Below are positions 53,925-64,000 of a stretch of 64,000 bases of DNA, one piece after another. The notes beneath the pieces are model-generated. The model saw nothing but the letters and a program-made list of their open reading frames with translations. It was not told the origin of the DNA and did not search any database. Positions within the stretch are counted from its first letter, which is position 1; each line of letters opens with the position of its first letter. The DNA comes from Dendrobium chrysotoxum (taxonomy: Eukaryota; Streptophyta; Magnoliopsida; Asparagales; Orchidaceae): contig CM034298.1 in the NCBI GenBank assembly GCA_019925795.1, positions 50,742,365 through 50,806,364 on the forward strand. Reading direction: 5' to 3'. The position numbers and the translations under genes were made by a program.

Positions 53925-55600
53925 ATACAAGTGTTATAAAATGAGGATGGATTCTTGCAATTTATTTGGGCAAATTGGAATGGAAGAACAGTGTGGAGTA
54001 GGCCATTAATTGGTTGGTTGTTGATGGATGGACTGAAGGTTGGATGTATGTATTACATAGCTTTTATTGTTCTTTAATTTGTATTTTTGTAGCACATCTT
54101 TAAGTGCTAGTGATGCCATAGTTATCATTTTTTATTGTTTTGGAAATATTCTTCTGCCTTCAGAATGCTTAATGTGTGTTTGTTTGTCTGTGTTGATTTT
54201 GATTTTGCTGTTATTAGGCTATCTTTTATTTACTTACTACATATTACTAAGCCATAAGTATGTTGTGAGGAAATTCATCTGAGAAAAGTCCAGTAAAGAT
54301 GCAAAATTTCAATATAAAAGTCAACAATTATCATTTGAAAATAGTAAAAAAAATATTGGTCAAATAAAAATTATGATTATGATTTGAAAAATTAAATAAT
54401 AAAAGAGTTGCATTGCGGCCTATTGATTGAGCTTTGACTCATTGTAAGAGTTGTGAATTGGAGATCGTATTGATTGAGAACAAAATTTAAAAGCCAATCA
54501 TCATCATATCATCATTTGAGAATTTTAACCTTCATCATTGTCAATATATTTATAAACTTATGATTAAATTCATTCAAATTTTAAAATAAATAAAACCTAA
54601 GCCACATCAATGAAGTAGACTTCGTTTGGGAGGTGTAAAGCAAACTTTCGATTAAGAACATCAAATTCATTTTGGTGGACATAGGTTTCGCAAGTTTAAA
54701 AGGTGATGATGGTTGTCATTATTATGATCTCATGACTATCATTATATGTCCATTTGATGGATTTCGTTAGAAAATGCAAGGTTATGAAAATTATATCGGG
54801 TATGGAACCGGAAGATGTTTAAGGTTCAATGATTCGATTAAAGTTGAATCAGATGATGTTATAAATATAAAAATTATTTAAATAAAATTTAAATGATAGA
54901 ATAATTATATAATAATATAAATTTTTGTAAGAAAATAAATTGAATTAATAAATTAATAATATTTTTGTATTTAAATTTAAATATACTTCATCTTTAAATT
55001 TAACAAAAATTTAACTTACATATAAATTTATAAATTTAATATAAAGTATTATTAATTTATGTTATAATACACATATCTCTTTACAGATTAAATCAATCAA
55101 ATCAATGCGACACATGGAGTGTAATATAAATGTTTTCTCTTTTTTATAAGCTTTACCCTCAACCGTGAACCGATTCGGTCTTCCTTAAAAAACCGGTCTA
55201 TCATCAAACTGTGAACCGATTCGGTCTATCTAAAACTTCTCTTTAAATATGAAATTAAGTTATAATAAGAAAAATAAAAAATCTAAAATAAATAAAATTG
55301 TATGACTTTATAAATATAATTTTATAATATAAAATTTATATATAATTTATAAATGTAAATTATACCTAAATATATAACATAAATTAGCAATTATTTATAT
55401 TAACTTTATATATTTATATATAAACTAAATTTCTATTAAATATGAACTAAAATCAAAGATTGGAGATATTTAAATTTAAATTAGTAATTATTTATATTTA
55501 AATATATAATATAAATATAATAATTATTTATATTTTAAAATTATGTCATATATATTATATATGTATAAATTTTATTTATTTTTTTATCTCAAAATTGTTA
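53925..55600 (+). other. MACPF 3' flank, AT-rich
   Basis: 3' untranslated region of unknown length, then AT-rich DNA. A short scrap at about 55110-55165 matches hAT-C sequence (43648-43706): both contain CACATGGAGT, TAATATAAATGTTTTCT and TATAAGCTTTACCC. A GTGAACCGATTCGGTCT string occurs twice at 55164-55230. Confidence 0.5.
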
Positions 55601-55846
55601 GAATTATGAAGTTTTTAAGATTAGATTGTCATCCTTATCGAGCCTCTTATCGATAAGCTTGAAGTTAAGCGAGCTCAAGCCAAACACGAGTCGAACTCGA
55701 ATATGGTCGTTTTAAATGAGCTCGAGTTCGAACATCTGTTCAAGAAGCTCGACAAGCGTCGAACCAAGCTTGAGCACTATTTTGACAAACGAGCTTGAAC
55801 TCGAACAGGGTGAAACTCGACTCAGTTCGGTTCATTTACAGCCCTA
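55601..55846. mobile_element. hAT-A-family terminal fragment
   Basis: CGAGC-rich subterminal DNA ending TTCGGTTCATTTACAGCCCTA-like at 55846, the same terminus type as hAT-A and the 40161-40957 element. The following TCTTTTAG would be the target duplication, but no matching left end was found. It adjoins the gypsy relic. Confidence 0.65.
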
Positions 55847-56280
55847 TCTTTTAGTTTGGTGCCTCTAGTGTACTTTAACCATTGATATTTGTTTATTTCT
55901 TAATCTTTTAACATCGTATTCCTGAACTCTTTTTGGTTCTTCCCTGTAGCTCAGATTTGAATGTACCTTAACCTCTTTTATAGATACTTTATTCTCAGAA
56001 TTAGAAACTCATTTCCTCGGAGATGTTACATGTAATACATTTTGAATATCATATATGTGCTTTGACAAATATAACCTATAAGCTAGCTTTCCAATACTTT
56101 CAACTATCTCAAATGGTCTAATATATCTTGGACTCAACTTTCCTTCTTTTCCAAAGCTAAAAATACCCTTCATTGGCCTGATTTTCATATACACAAAGTC
56201 TTCAACCTAAAATTCCATATCTTGATGTTTTGCATCATAATATTGCTTCGACCTATCTTGTACCGCTTTTAATCTATAGA
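55847..56280 (-). pseudogene. Ty3/gypsy integrase C-terminal relic (Tekay/Del-like)
   Basis: On the - strand VYMKIRPMKGIFSFGKEGKL then SPRYIRPFEIVESIGKLAYR and QNVLHVTSPRK match the Tekay/Del chromovirus integrase tail (V.PMKGV.RFGKKGKLSPRYIGPFEI). Further on, out of frame, LRNKQISMVKVH resembles LR.KEI.LVKVLW. The hAT-type terminus at 55846 lies immediately beside it, suggesting hAT insertion into this relic. Confidence 0.8.
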
Positions 56281-57800
56281 ATTGCTTACACAATACACGC
56301 TAAGATCTTCAAATGAAAGTATATTGAACTTCCCTAGCCTCTTTTAGACTTTACTCTCAAGAGGAACTAAAGGGAGACACTCAAAAGTACAAGACTTCAT
56401 TAAAAATAATAGAACTCCCTAACAAAAGAACTGAAAATCTATTTATAATAAGTGCAAAAATGGCCTCAGGCATCGCGGCATTCGAAGTGTTAGTGCTACG
56501 ATGTTATAAGATGAACTAGCGCCTCAGTGCTGTTGGGATTGCTCCGCTGCAGTGTTGTGCTGACCTGGCGTAGTTAATGATTGAATCGACATGCCTTTTG
56601 GCTGAGTTAGTGCAGCTCCTCATTTTGGTAATTGCTCCGCTGTGCTGCTATAAAAGTCCACCGCTGCAATGCTTGAAAATACTATATGGCGCTACGGCAT
56701 TGAGAAGCTTGGTGCTCCAATGTTCAATTTCCCGAGACTGAAGTGATGCAGCACTGATTTCTGGCGTAGTGGCACTGTGATGCACTACTGCGCTAACCTT
56801 ATCTCTGTCATGGTGTTGATTTTCCTTAAATTTAAGAGTTGTCAGAGCTATAATGTTTGAATTAGGCGCTAGGTCATTGTATATGGCAACGCTGCGGTGT
56901 AGAATTTGTGGGAGCTGTGACACTCGTTCAACACTTAAGAATTTTTACCTTTTCCTAAAAATTTCTACACAAACACAACTAAAATAATACATTTTCACTA
57001 AATTTTAACACAATAAATAATACACAATTTATATTTAACATATATTCAACTAGTCAAAGATGGAAAGAAAGATTTTCCATGGTGAAATAAACAATTTATG
57101 AACTTTAAAAATTTATGCATAGCTCTTGTGAGAGAATTATTTTCCAGGCCAAATTTTTAAAATGAAGATTAGATTATCGATTAACACTCATAGAGATATT
57201 TATCTTATTTTACAAGAATTTTATGACCTGCTTCCAAATTTTTGTTAGGCATAACCCCCTATGATTGGTTACCCCTCCCTATCACGAAAGAGAACTTTTA
57301 ATTAAGTCTAATGATTAGGAAATAAGCATTTAGCCTATCGCAACAATAATTTTTATTTAGGATTAAGAAAATATTTATCGCCTTTAGCTTAAAGTGGATG
57401 GTGGGAAATTATGGTGAACACCATGGTTATATCATCCTAGGTTATTAAAAACTCTGGTCAACTTAGTCAATAGAGAAAGTTAAGCCAATTAACCTGATCG
57501 AAGGATCTTATCGGCAACAATAGGTTGTATTGTTTAAGGGGACCTTATAGACCTAATGTGGATATTTGTTTAAGGGGAAAATTTTAAGTCAACTTTATCT
57601 AATAGAAGGTTTTATATCCTATCAAATGCACCCTATAATTTAAAACTCTAGGGTGTTGAGCCATTATGGAAAATCTTGGCTTTAGTCTTGGTCGTAATTT
57701 TATGGTACCATTTTGCAATGAAATCACTTAGTTAGAGAGTCACAATCATACATTTAATGATAAAACCACCAAATTAAAGGACAAGTTTGTTGACCTCATT
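56281..57800. other. Unassigned DNA, possibly retroelement-derived
   Basis: 56440-56930 is a less AT-rich stretch with many GCTGC/GCAGC/GCGCT strings, possibly a decayed LTR or leader belonging to the adjacent gypsy relic. 56940-57800 is AT-rich. No coding sequence supported. Confidence 0.35.
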
Positions 57801-57819
57801 TTTGTATGAGGTCAGTAGG

Positions 57820-58290
57820 ACCAATCTAGACCTTAGGATCTTTCCAATTCTTAGGATTAATCTTGACCCTAGGATCAATCTGATCTTAGATCAATCCAAA
57901 CTTTAATTTCAATCCAGACCCCTGATCAATCCTGACCCCAGATCAACACAACTTAAGATCTATCTAGACCCTAGGATCTTCTTAGAATCCAGACTTTAGG
58001 ATCTACTCTAGATCCTAAGATCCTTCTAGATCCCAGACCTTAGGGTTTCCTAGACTGTAGGATCTTCCTAGACTTCAGTCCCTAGGATCTACTCTGGACC
58101 CTAGGATTTTCCTATATCAATCTAGGTCTTAGGATTCTTCTAAGATCTTAGATCTATCCAGATCTCAAATCTATTCAAACTCTAGACCAACCCAGACTTT
58201 AAATCAATCTATTCTAGACTTAAATCAATCCAGAGTTCAAGTCAATTCAAATCCCTGATCAATCCTTACCTTTAAACAACCCAGATTTAG
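57820..58290 (+). repeat. Degenerate short repeat rich in CCTAGGATC / GATCAATC
   Basis: Irregular reiteration of GATC(A/T)ATC, CAGACC(C/T)TAGGATCT and TCTAGAC strings about every 20-40 bp. GATC and CCTAG are greatly over-represented. No fixed period could be set by eye. Confidence 0.7.
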
Positions 58291-58699
58291 TTGCTCCCGC
58301 CTCTGACCTGACTTTAATCCTATCTAATCATCTACAATCACTTAAATGATTGTAAATGATTTAGATAGTTCAAACCCAATCATTCAAGCTCAAAATCCAA
58401 TTCAAAACCATATTTTCAGACTCAAATCCAAGGCCAAAGGTCTAAGTCCTGAAAGCCTTTTCCAGTGAATCTTTGAATATTTCAAAACCCTATCAAATGA
58501 CCTCTTATTTAAGGTCTATCAGTTCCACACTGATGTGACATATCTCTAGAGGTAACCCTCCAAATTTGAGCTCATTCTGAGGTCTCCAACCCCAGAAACT
58601 GAATTGAAACCCAAAGACTGTAAAACCTTTAAATATTTACAGTCTATGCCATTGGACCTGCCACCCAATGAATTTTGATCCCGGAGCTTTCTCCAAACC

Positions 58700-59660
58700 C
58701 TCAAATCACTTCTAGGCCCTTAATATTGACCTACTGAGCAATAAACTGCATTTTGTTGGATTCAATTTGACCCCCAATTGACCAAGGGTCAAAATAACCA
58801 AAATACCCCTTAAGGGTTCAAATGCATTTTTCAAACCATATGACCTCCAAATTGCTTGGAACCACTTCCAACGAGTTTCAAATATCAAACCAAACTCATT
58901 GAACCCAAATCCAGCCCCTAGGTCAATCTGGTTGACCAAGTCAACCAGGTTGACCAAATAGACCCTTTAGGGTCAAAATAGGTCATTGTGACCAAATGAC
59001 CTCCTCAAACCTTGGGACCACCACCATTGGTCTCCAAATGTCATTTCAAATCTGTTGAGCCCATTTCCAGACCCTAGACCCACCTTGTTGACCAAATCAA
59101 CCAGGGTTGACCTAAAAGGCCTATTAAGGGCCCAAACATGTCATTTTGACCAAATGACCTCCCCAGACCTTGAGACCACCACCAGTAAACTCAGAATCTC
59201 ATTCTGAACTGGTTGGACCCAGTCCCTGCCCTTGGGTCAACCTGGTTGACCAAGTCAACTTAGTTGACCCATTAAGCCCTTTAAGAGCCCCAATAGGTTC
59301 ATTTGGCTCAAATGACCCATTTAAACCTTAGAAATACTTCTAACAGACCTAAAACATCAAATTAAACTTGTTAAACCTGTACCCACCTCCTGGGTCAACC
59401 TGGTTGACTGAGTCAACCTAGGTTGACTTAGGTGTTCCTTAAGGATATAAGTGGGTTATTCCAACCCATTGGATCCAATCAACTCTTTCAAGCTCTCAAA
59501 CCCATGTCAAATGATTTTTTAAATCTATCTAGACTTTCCATGAGTCAAATCAACCTAGATTTGGCTTGGTCAAACTTCAAATTTTGGGCAAAGCCTCACA
59601 TACACATCTCTAATCCAGTTAAATTTCAAACAAATTGGTTCCAATCCCCATTAAACCTTT
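58700..59660 (+). repeat. 158-bp tandem repeat, about five to six diverged units
   Basis: The landmark GTTGAC occurs at 58931, 59087, 59245 and 59403 (spacing 156, 158, 158). Each is in a GGTCAA-C-TGGTTGACCAAGTC context and followed by CCTTTAGGG/AAGGGC, AAATGACC, CTTGGGACCACC-like and CTCATT/TCATTT-AACCC strings in the same order. Weaker units are visible near 58780 and 59560. No open frame; each unit has several TTGAC/GTCAA cores. Confidence 0.85.
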
Positions 59661-61079
59661 AATCAACATCAAATCATAGTCTAAGCATGCCTTAGACCTT
59701 GGGTAGTCAAATCCAAGCTAATATCAACCAAGTCAACTTATAAGATTTGGTCAAATATCTATGTTTAAGTCAAATCATCAAATAAATCCAATTGAAACTT
59801 TATTAAACCCTCAAGATTACATTCCAGCAGCTCAAACATTTCACCCATGCCACCTCATCAGTTGATTGGTCAAACAGTCAAAATAAGGCTTTATGAGGGG
59901 TCAAAGTTGGTCAAATGACCTCCTAAGCCTAATCTCCTATAATCCAAATCCCTCCAACAGCTTGAACATACTCTGGAAGCTTCCTAGAGTCTATCATATC
60001 CCTTAGATCTAGATCCAATGGCCCTTATCACCCCCACATGGCCACAAAGGGACAAAATGACCTTTACATGTCATTTGTCCTTGTGTCCTTTGATTCTTCT
60101 GCTCCCAACCACCCTAGGGACAGATGGCAGTATCTTAGGATATCCCCAAAGCAATCCTAGCCCTCCATTCGATCAGAGGACGTTTGAATAGGGGGGAAAC
60201 CCTCATTAGAGCATTCTATTCTAACCCTAGCACTCTCTCACTAACCTCCAGCTCCCAGACCTCTGCCTCAGTTCTTCCAAGCTCCCCAGACCTTATTCTA
60301 CATTCCCCTATCAAATCCCACCGTCCAAGCCCGCCGGCGACCATATTCCGGCGAGTCAAAGGCTTGATTCATCCAAGGGTTGCATAGCTCGATCCAAAGC
60401 GTTTCAAGTCGCGGTTTCAACTGAAGATTTATACGAGGATAGTCCACAAGCTCAACCAAATCAAGAGTTTAAAGATCCCACGGTAAAAATACTCAAAAAA
60501 CCTTAGCCCTAGGTCACCTAGTTTATAGTTAAATAACTTTTGTTTGAATCCATTTTAAGCCAAACCAGAGATCCCACACGATTTTTGTTCATTTATTATA
60601 TTTAGGTTTAAAATTCCATTGCATTTGGTTAATCGGATCAAGAGAACGAGCTCAAAAATGAGCTTAGGGTTCGGTTTACGTAACCCCTATGTTACGTAAA
60701 ATTTGAGCTATGATCAACGGCTCGGATTTGATCCATCCGCGCTCTCGGCTGAGCCTGGATTCGATCGCGCGTCCCTGAGTTCTGTTCAGTGCATCTGGGC
60801 CCTTGATTCAAAACTACGGGATCGAACTTCTACCGTTTGATCTCTCCTCGCGAGATCAAAACCACGGGATTCGATCACAGCCGTTTGTTCGTTACAGCGG
60901 GCGATCAAACGGTTCGGACCTGCTGTTGACTCGGATAAGTAAAACCGCGTGCACCTGCCAGCGGCTGACGCGTGGCTGACCGCCGCCACTAATGATTGGC
61001 GCTGTCCCGCGGTTTGGACCAGCGAGTAGGAGGCTGCCACGTGGCTCCCGCCGGCGCCGGCGCCGTCAAACATTTTAAA
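59661..61079. other. Unassigned region, possible large-retrotransposon LTR or leader
   Basis: 59661-60180 is plain unique-looking DNA. 60180-60400 is CT-rich with a 67-codon frame of low complexity. 60600-61079 is a GC-rich pocket (CGATCGCG, GGCGCCGGCGCCG, GATCAAACGG strings). This mix of GC-rich pocket, tandem array and AT-rich tract resembles long-LTR gypsy elements, but no LTR ends, PBS or pol motif was found. Confidence 0.35.
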
Positions 61080-61481
61080 ATGATTTTTTTTAAATCATTT
61101 TAAATAAAAAAAAACAAAAATTATTTTCTTTATTTAATATTTATATATATTATATTAACAATTTTAAATTTAATTAATCAATTTTAAAATTTAATATTAA
61201 TTTTAATTAATACTAAACTATCAAATATTTTAATTAATATTATACTATTTAATATGTTAATTAATATTAAATTCTTTATAATATTAATTAATATTAAATG
61301 ATTTTAAAATTTTAAATAATATTGAATTATTTAATATTTTAATTAATATTAAATATTTTATAATTTTAATTAATATTAAATAATTTTGAAACTTTAATTA
61401 ATGTATAACCTTTACTATTTTAATTAATATTAAATAAATTATTAATTCTAATTACTTTTAAATAATTTAAAACTTTGATTA

Positions 61482-61515
<34 letters not shown>

Positions 61516-62530
61516 ATTTTAAGTAATATTAAATAATTTATTACTTTAATTATTATTAAATGATCTAATATTTTAACTAATATTAATTTTTAATTAGAAA
61601 AGTTTAAAGATTATTTTAAACATTTTAAAATTTTAAAATAATTTAAAATATTTAAACATCATTTAATATTCTAATTAAGTATTTAAATAGTTAATTAATA
61701 TCTCATTAATTTTAAATTTAATATTAATGTTGAAAACATTTAATCATTTAAAGAAAATCTAATTAAATTATTTTATATTATTTAAATGATTTGTAATATT
61801 TTAATAATTTAATAATTAATTAATATTCATTGATTTAATTAATTAATATCCAATAATTAATTAATTATTTTTAAATTATTCTAATTTTGAAATTAACCAA
61901 TTCAAACTATATCTTATGTTTCAATTAACTAAATATTTAATTATTAATTAATATTTAATTAATGTTTAATAATCTAAATACTTTTGAAAATTTATATATA
62001 CATATATATATATACATATATATTTAAATGATTTTAAAATTTCAAAAATTTCTTAAATTTTAAATTAATTTATTTTAGAATTAATTTTAATCATTAATTA
62101 ATTTAAAATTGTTTAAAAATTCCTTTTAATTGATCTAAGCTTCAAAAATTCATAATAAATTCATTTTAAACCAGAAAATTAAGTATAATATATCAAATTT
62201 TTCAAAAAATTAATCACTTTAATTTGAAATTAAATTCAGAGATCAAAACTTGATTAATTTTAAGTTATTTTAATTACTTAATTATTTTAATAATTAATTA
62301 ATATCTAATTAAATGCTGATTTAATTATTTTGAAAATTAAAAATCTATTTTTAAATGATCTTAGTAGATCAGTAGATCTCTCATTTAGATATTTAATTTA
62401 CCCAAACCATATTTTCAAGTATTTTAATTTTAAAATCTATGTTTATACATATATAAGTTTATGTATATTATAAATATATTTAAAATTAATTTAAAATAAT
62501 ATATATATATATATATACTTAAATATTTTA
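61080..62530. repeat. Extremely AT-rich tract with TTAATTAATATTAAAT motif
   Basis: Nearly pure A/T. The string TTAATTAATATTAAAT and variants recur dozens of times at irregular spacing, with (TA)n runs at 61485-61513, 61995-62020 and 62500-62515. No coding sequence. Confidence 0.8.
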
Positions 62531-64000
62531 GGTTGAGAGATTTACTATGAAATTTTAAACATAAATCAACATATTTGAATAGAAATCATGTGGGAATGTT
62601 AATGAATGATTATGATATAATCATTCATTAATCTAATTAAGCATATTTAATTAGCAATAAACCTTTGCATGTTTAGGACATGCACACACCACTTAGTTTA
62701 AGGCTCTCTTAGACTTAGGATTGATTGTGTTTATATGTGTGCATATCATGCATGTTATGTTAAGGGTTAGAAGAACTTTGATTTGAATCCATTTAAACTT
62801 AATGTCATTAAGGACAATAATTAAGGACTCATTCAGAGAATTTAGAATATTTTCAGTAATTAGGATTCACCTCCTATTGATTTGAAATTTTGAACACTTA
62901 AATATAGTGACAATCTCAGCTCTAGAAAAATTTTTCACTGGATTTTGAAATCATTAAGCCCCTTAATTAACCTAATCAAGTTTAAACCTTAATTAAGCCT
63001 AGAAACTTTCAGAAATTGTAATAAATCAAGTTTAAATCTAAAAATTACACATAATACCTTAAAATGACCAGAATTGGATCCTTAATCAATGAAAAATAAA
63101 AGCCCCTTGACTGGACATCAAATTTCATCTTAATTTAATTTTAAGTAAAATTTAATATTTAATTAAATTAATTAATTAAAAATAATTAAAAAATTCCAAA
63201 AAATTTTCAAACACTTGGAGATCACTCCTTAGGTCATTCCTGACCTTTGGAGTTGATTCCAAGGAGTTTGGAGGTTATTTGGATTCAAATCATAAAAAGG
63301 GCCTTAATTAAACTAATTTTAAAAATTCAATAAATACTCAAAACTTCAAAAATTCATAACTAATTCAAATGAACTCCAAATTGAGCAAAATCAAAGGCAT
63401 ATGACTCATTTTAAGGTCTAATATTTATTTAAAATGTTAAGTTTCTAGAAATCAATCAAATTTGAAAAAGTCAACTTTTGGTCAAACTTAGTTCAAAATC
63501 AAGTCAAAACTTCAAACCTTCATAATAAAATGTAAAAAAATCTAATTTCAGTGTACTTACTGTCTAACTGATCGTATTAAGGTCTAATATTTTAATAAAA
63601 TATTAACTTTCTAGAATTTAAGCTTAATCAAAAAGTTAACTTTTTACCCTTGAACTAAATCATTAAAAATTCTAGAAAATCTTAAATCAACTTTAAAATC
63701 AGCAATCAACCAACCTTAATTAAAATTAATCAACCCTTAAATCTTAATCAAACTTAAATCATTTAATCATATCGAGTACCATTGGGTAACCCAGGCCTAC
63801 GAGGCTATTAAATTAGCCCCAAGGAAGGTGAAATAAACTTCACGGCCTCGGTGTGCAACAAAGGTGGTATCCAACAAACAATCAAAATTAATTTAAAATC
63901 AAATTCAAATTATTAAGATTTAAATTTTAATTAAAACTTTCTTAAGCCTTCAACCAACTAGAACATCAAGCAACTTCAATCAAGTATCCTATCTAGGACA
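62531..64000. other. Unassigned AT-rich DNA to window end
   Basis: Mostly AT-rich. A GC-richer island at 63775-63870 (AACCCAGGCCTACGAGG, CACGGCCTCGGTGTGC) could be the edge of another element, but no ends are identifiable. Confidence 0.4.

Noticed and set aside
54410..54490. tRNA-derived SINE head
   Set aside because: Box matches are weaker still and there is no 3' tail or duplication.
56648..56923. 91-codon - strand frame as a gene
   Set aside because: No similarity recognised and no start context; it sits in probable retroelement non-coding DNA.
58700..59660. CRISPR array
   Set aside because: The organism is a plant; units are diverged along their whole length with no repeat-spacer pattern.
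60184..61073. Frames at 60184-60387 (+) and 60786-61073 (-)
   Set aside because: Short, low complexity, no family resemblance, and in a region that looks retroelement-derived.

Overview
This window is plant nuclear DNA. The evidence is a split gene with canonical GT-AG introns encoding a plant-type MACPF (membrane attack complex/perforin) protein, Ty3/gypsy retrotransposons primed by initiator-methionine tRNA, hAT DNA transposons, RTE-type LINEs, a Tourist-like MITE and very AT-rich spacers. The species cannot be named from the sequence. Introns of about 17 kb packed with nested transposons suggest a flowering plant with a fairly large, repeat-rich genome.

The only host gene I can support is the MACPF gene on the + strand. 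Six exons (14789-15027, 18083-18281, 35339-35407, 35496-35682, 52536-52702, 53247-53924) join in frame to 512 codons plus a stop. The family is about 600 residues long, so the first coding exon is missing from view and is probably upstream of the window. The gene covers more than 39 kb because its introns have filled with transposons.

Layout. 1-6113: 5' part of a Ty3/gypsy element on the - strand (element 1; one LTR, PBS, gag-pol in one frame with three nonsense codons and one frameshift). 6470-7445: a much older gypsy integrase relic, - strand. 7446-14788: mostly unassigned AT-rich DNA with a diverged triple repeat and a hairpin MITE. 14789-18281: first two visible exons. 18282-35338: a 17 kb intron holding a gypsy gag scrap, a decayed hAT (hAT-A) that has received three RTE LINE insertions each with its own 16-18 bp target duplication (one LINE full-length with an intact 1015-codon frame), and a second hAT (hAT-B) with perfect 8-bp target duplications. 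35339-35682: two exons. 35683-52535: a second 17 kb intron with a GC-rich TIR element, an hAT MITE, a truncated hAT-B relative (hAT-C), and a three-level nest: a LINE ORF1 (DUF4283) relic, split by a short hAT (hAT-D), split in turn by a complete gypsy element (element 2) whose pol lacks reverse transcriptase and RNase H. 52536-53924: last two exons. 53925-64000: gene-free DNA with hAT and gypsy scraps, a GATC-rich degenerate repeat, a 158-bp tandem array full of TTGAC cores, and a very AT-rich tract.

The most interesting items are the RT/RNase H-less chromovirus with an otherwise open gag-PR-IN-chromodomain frame, the hAT-A ends that lie in the same orientation with inverted target duplications (a rearrangement signature), the palindromic subterminal arrays of the hAT-B family (one of which was the landing site of gypsy element 2), and the 158-bp TTGAC-rich array. 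I found no clearly novel cellular system, no CRISPR array, and no tRNA or rRNA gene.
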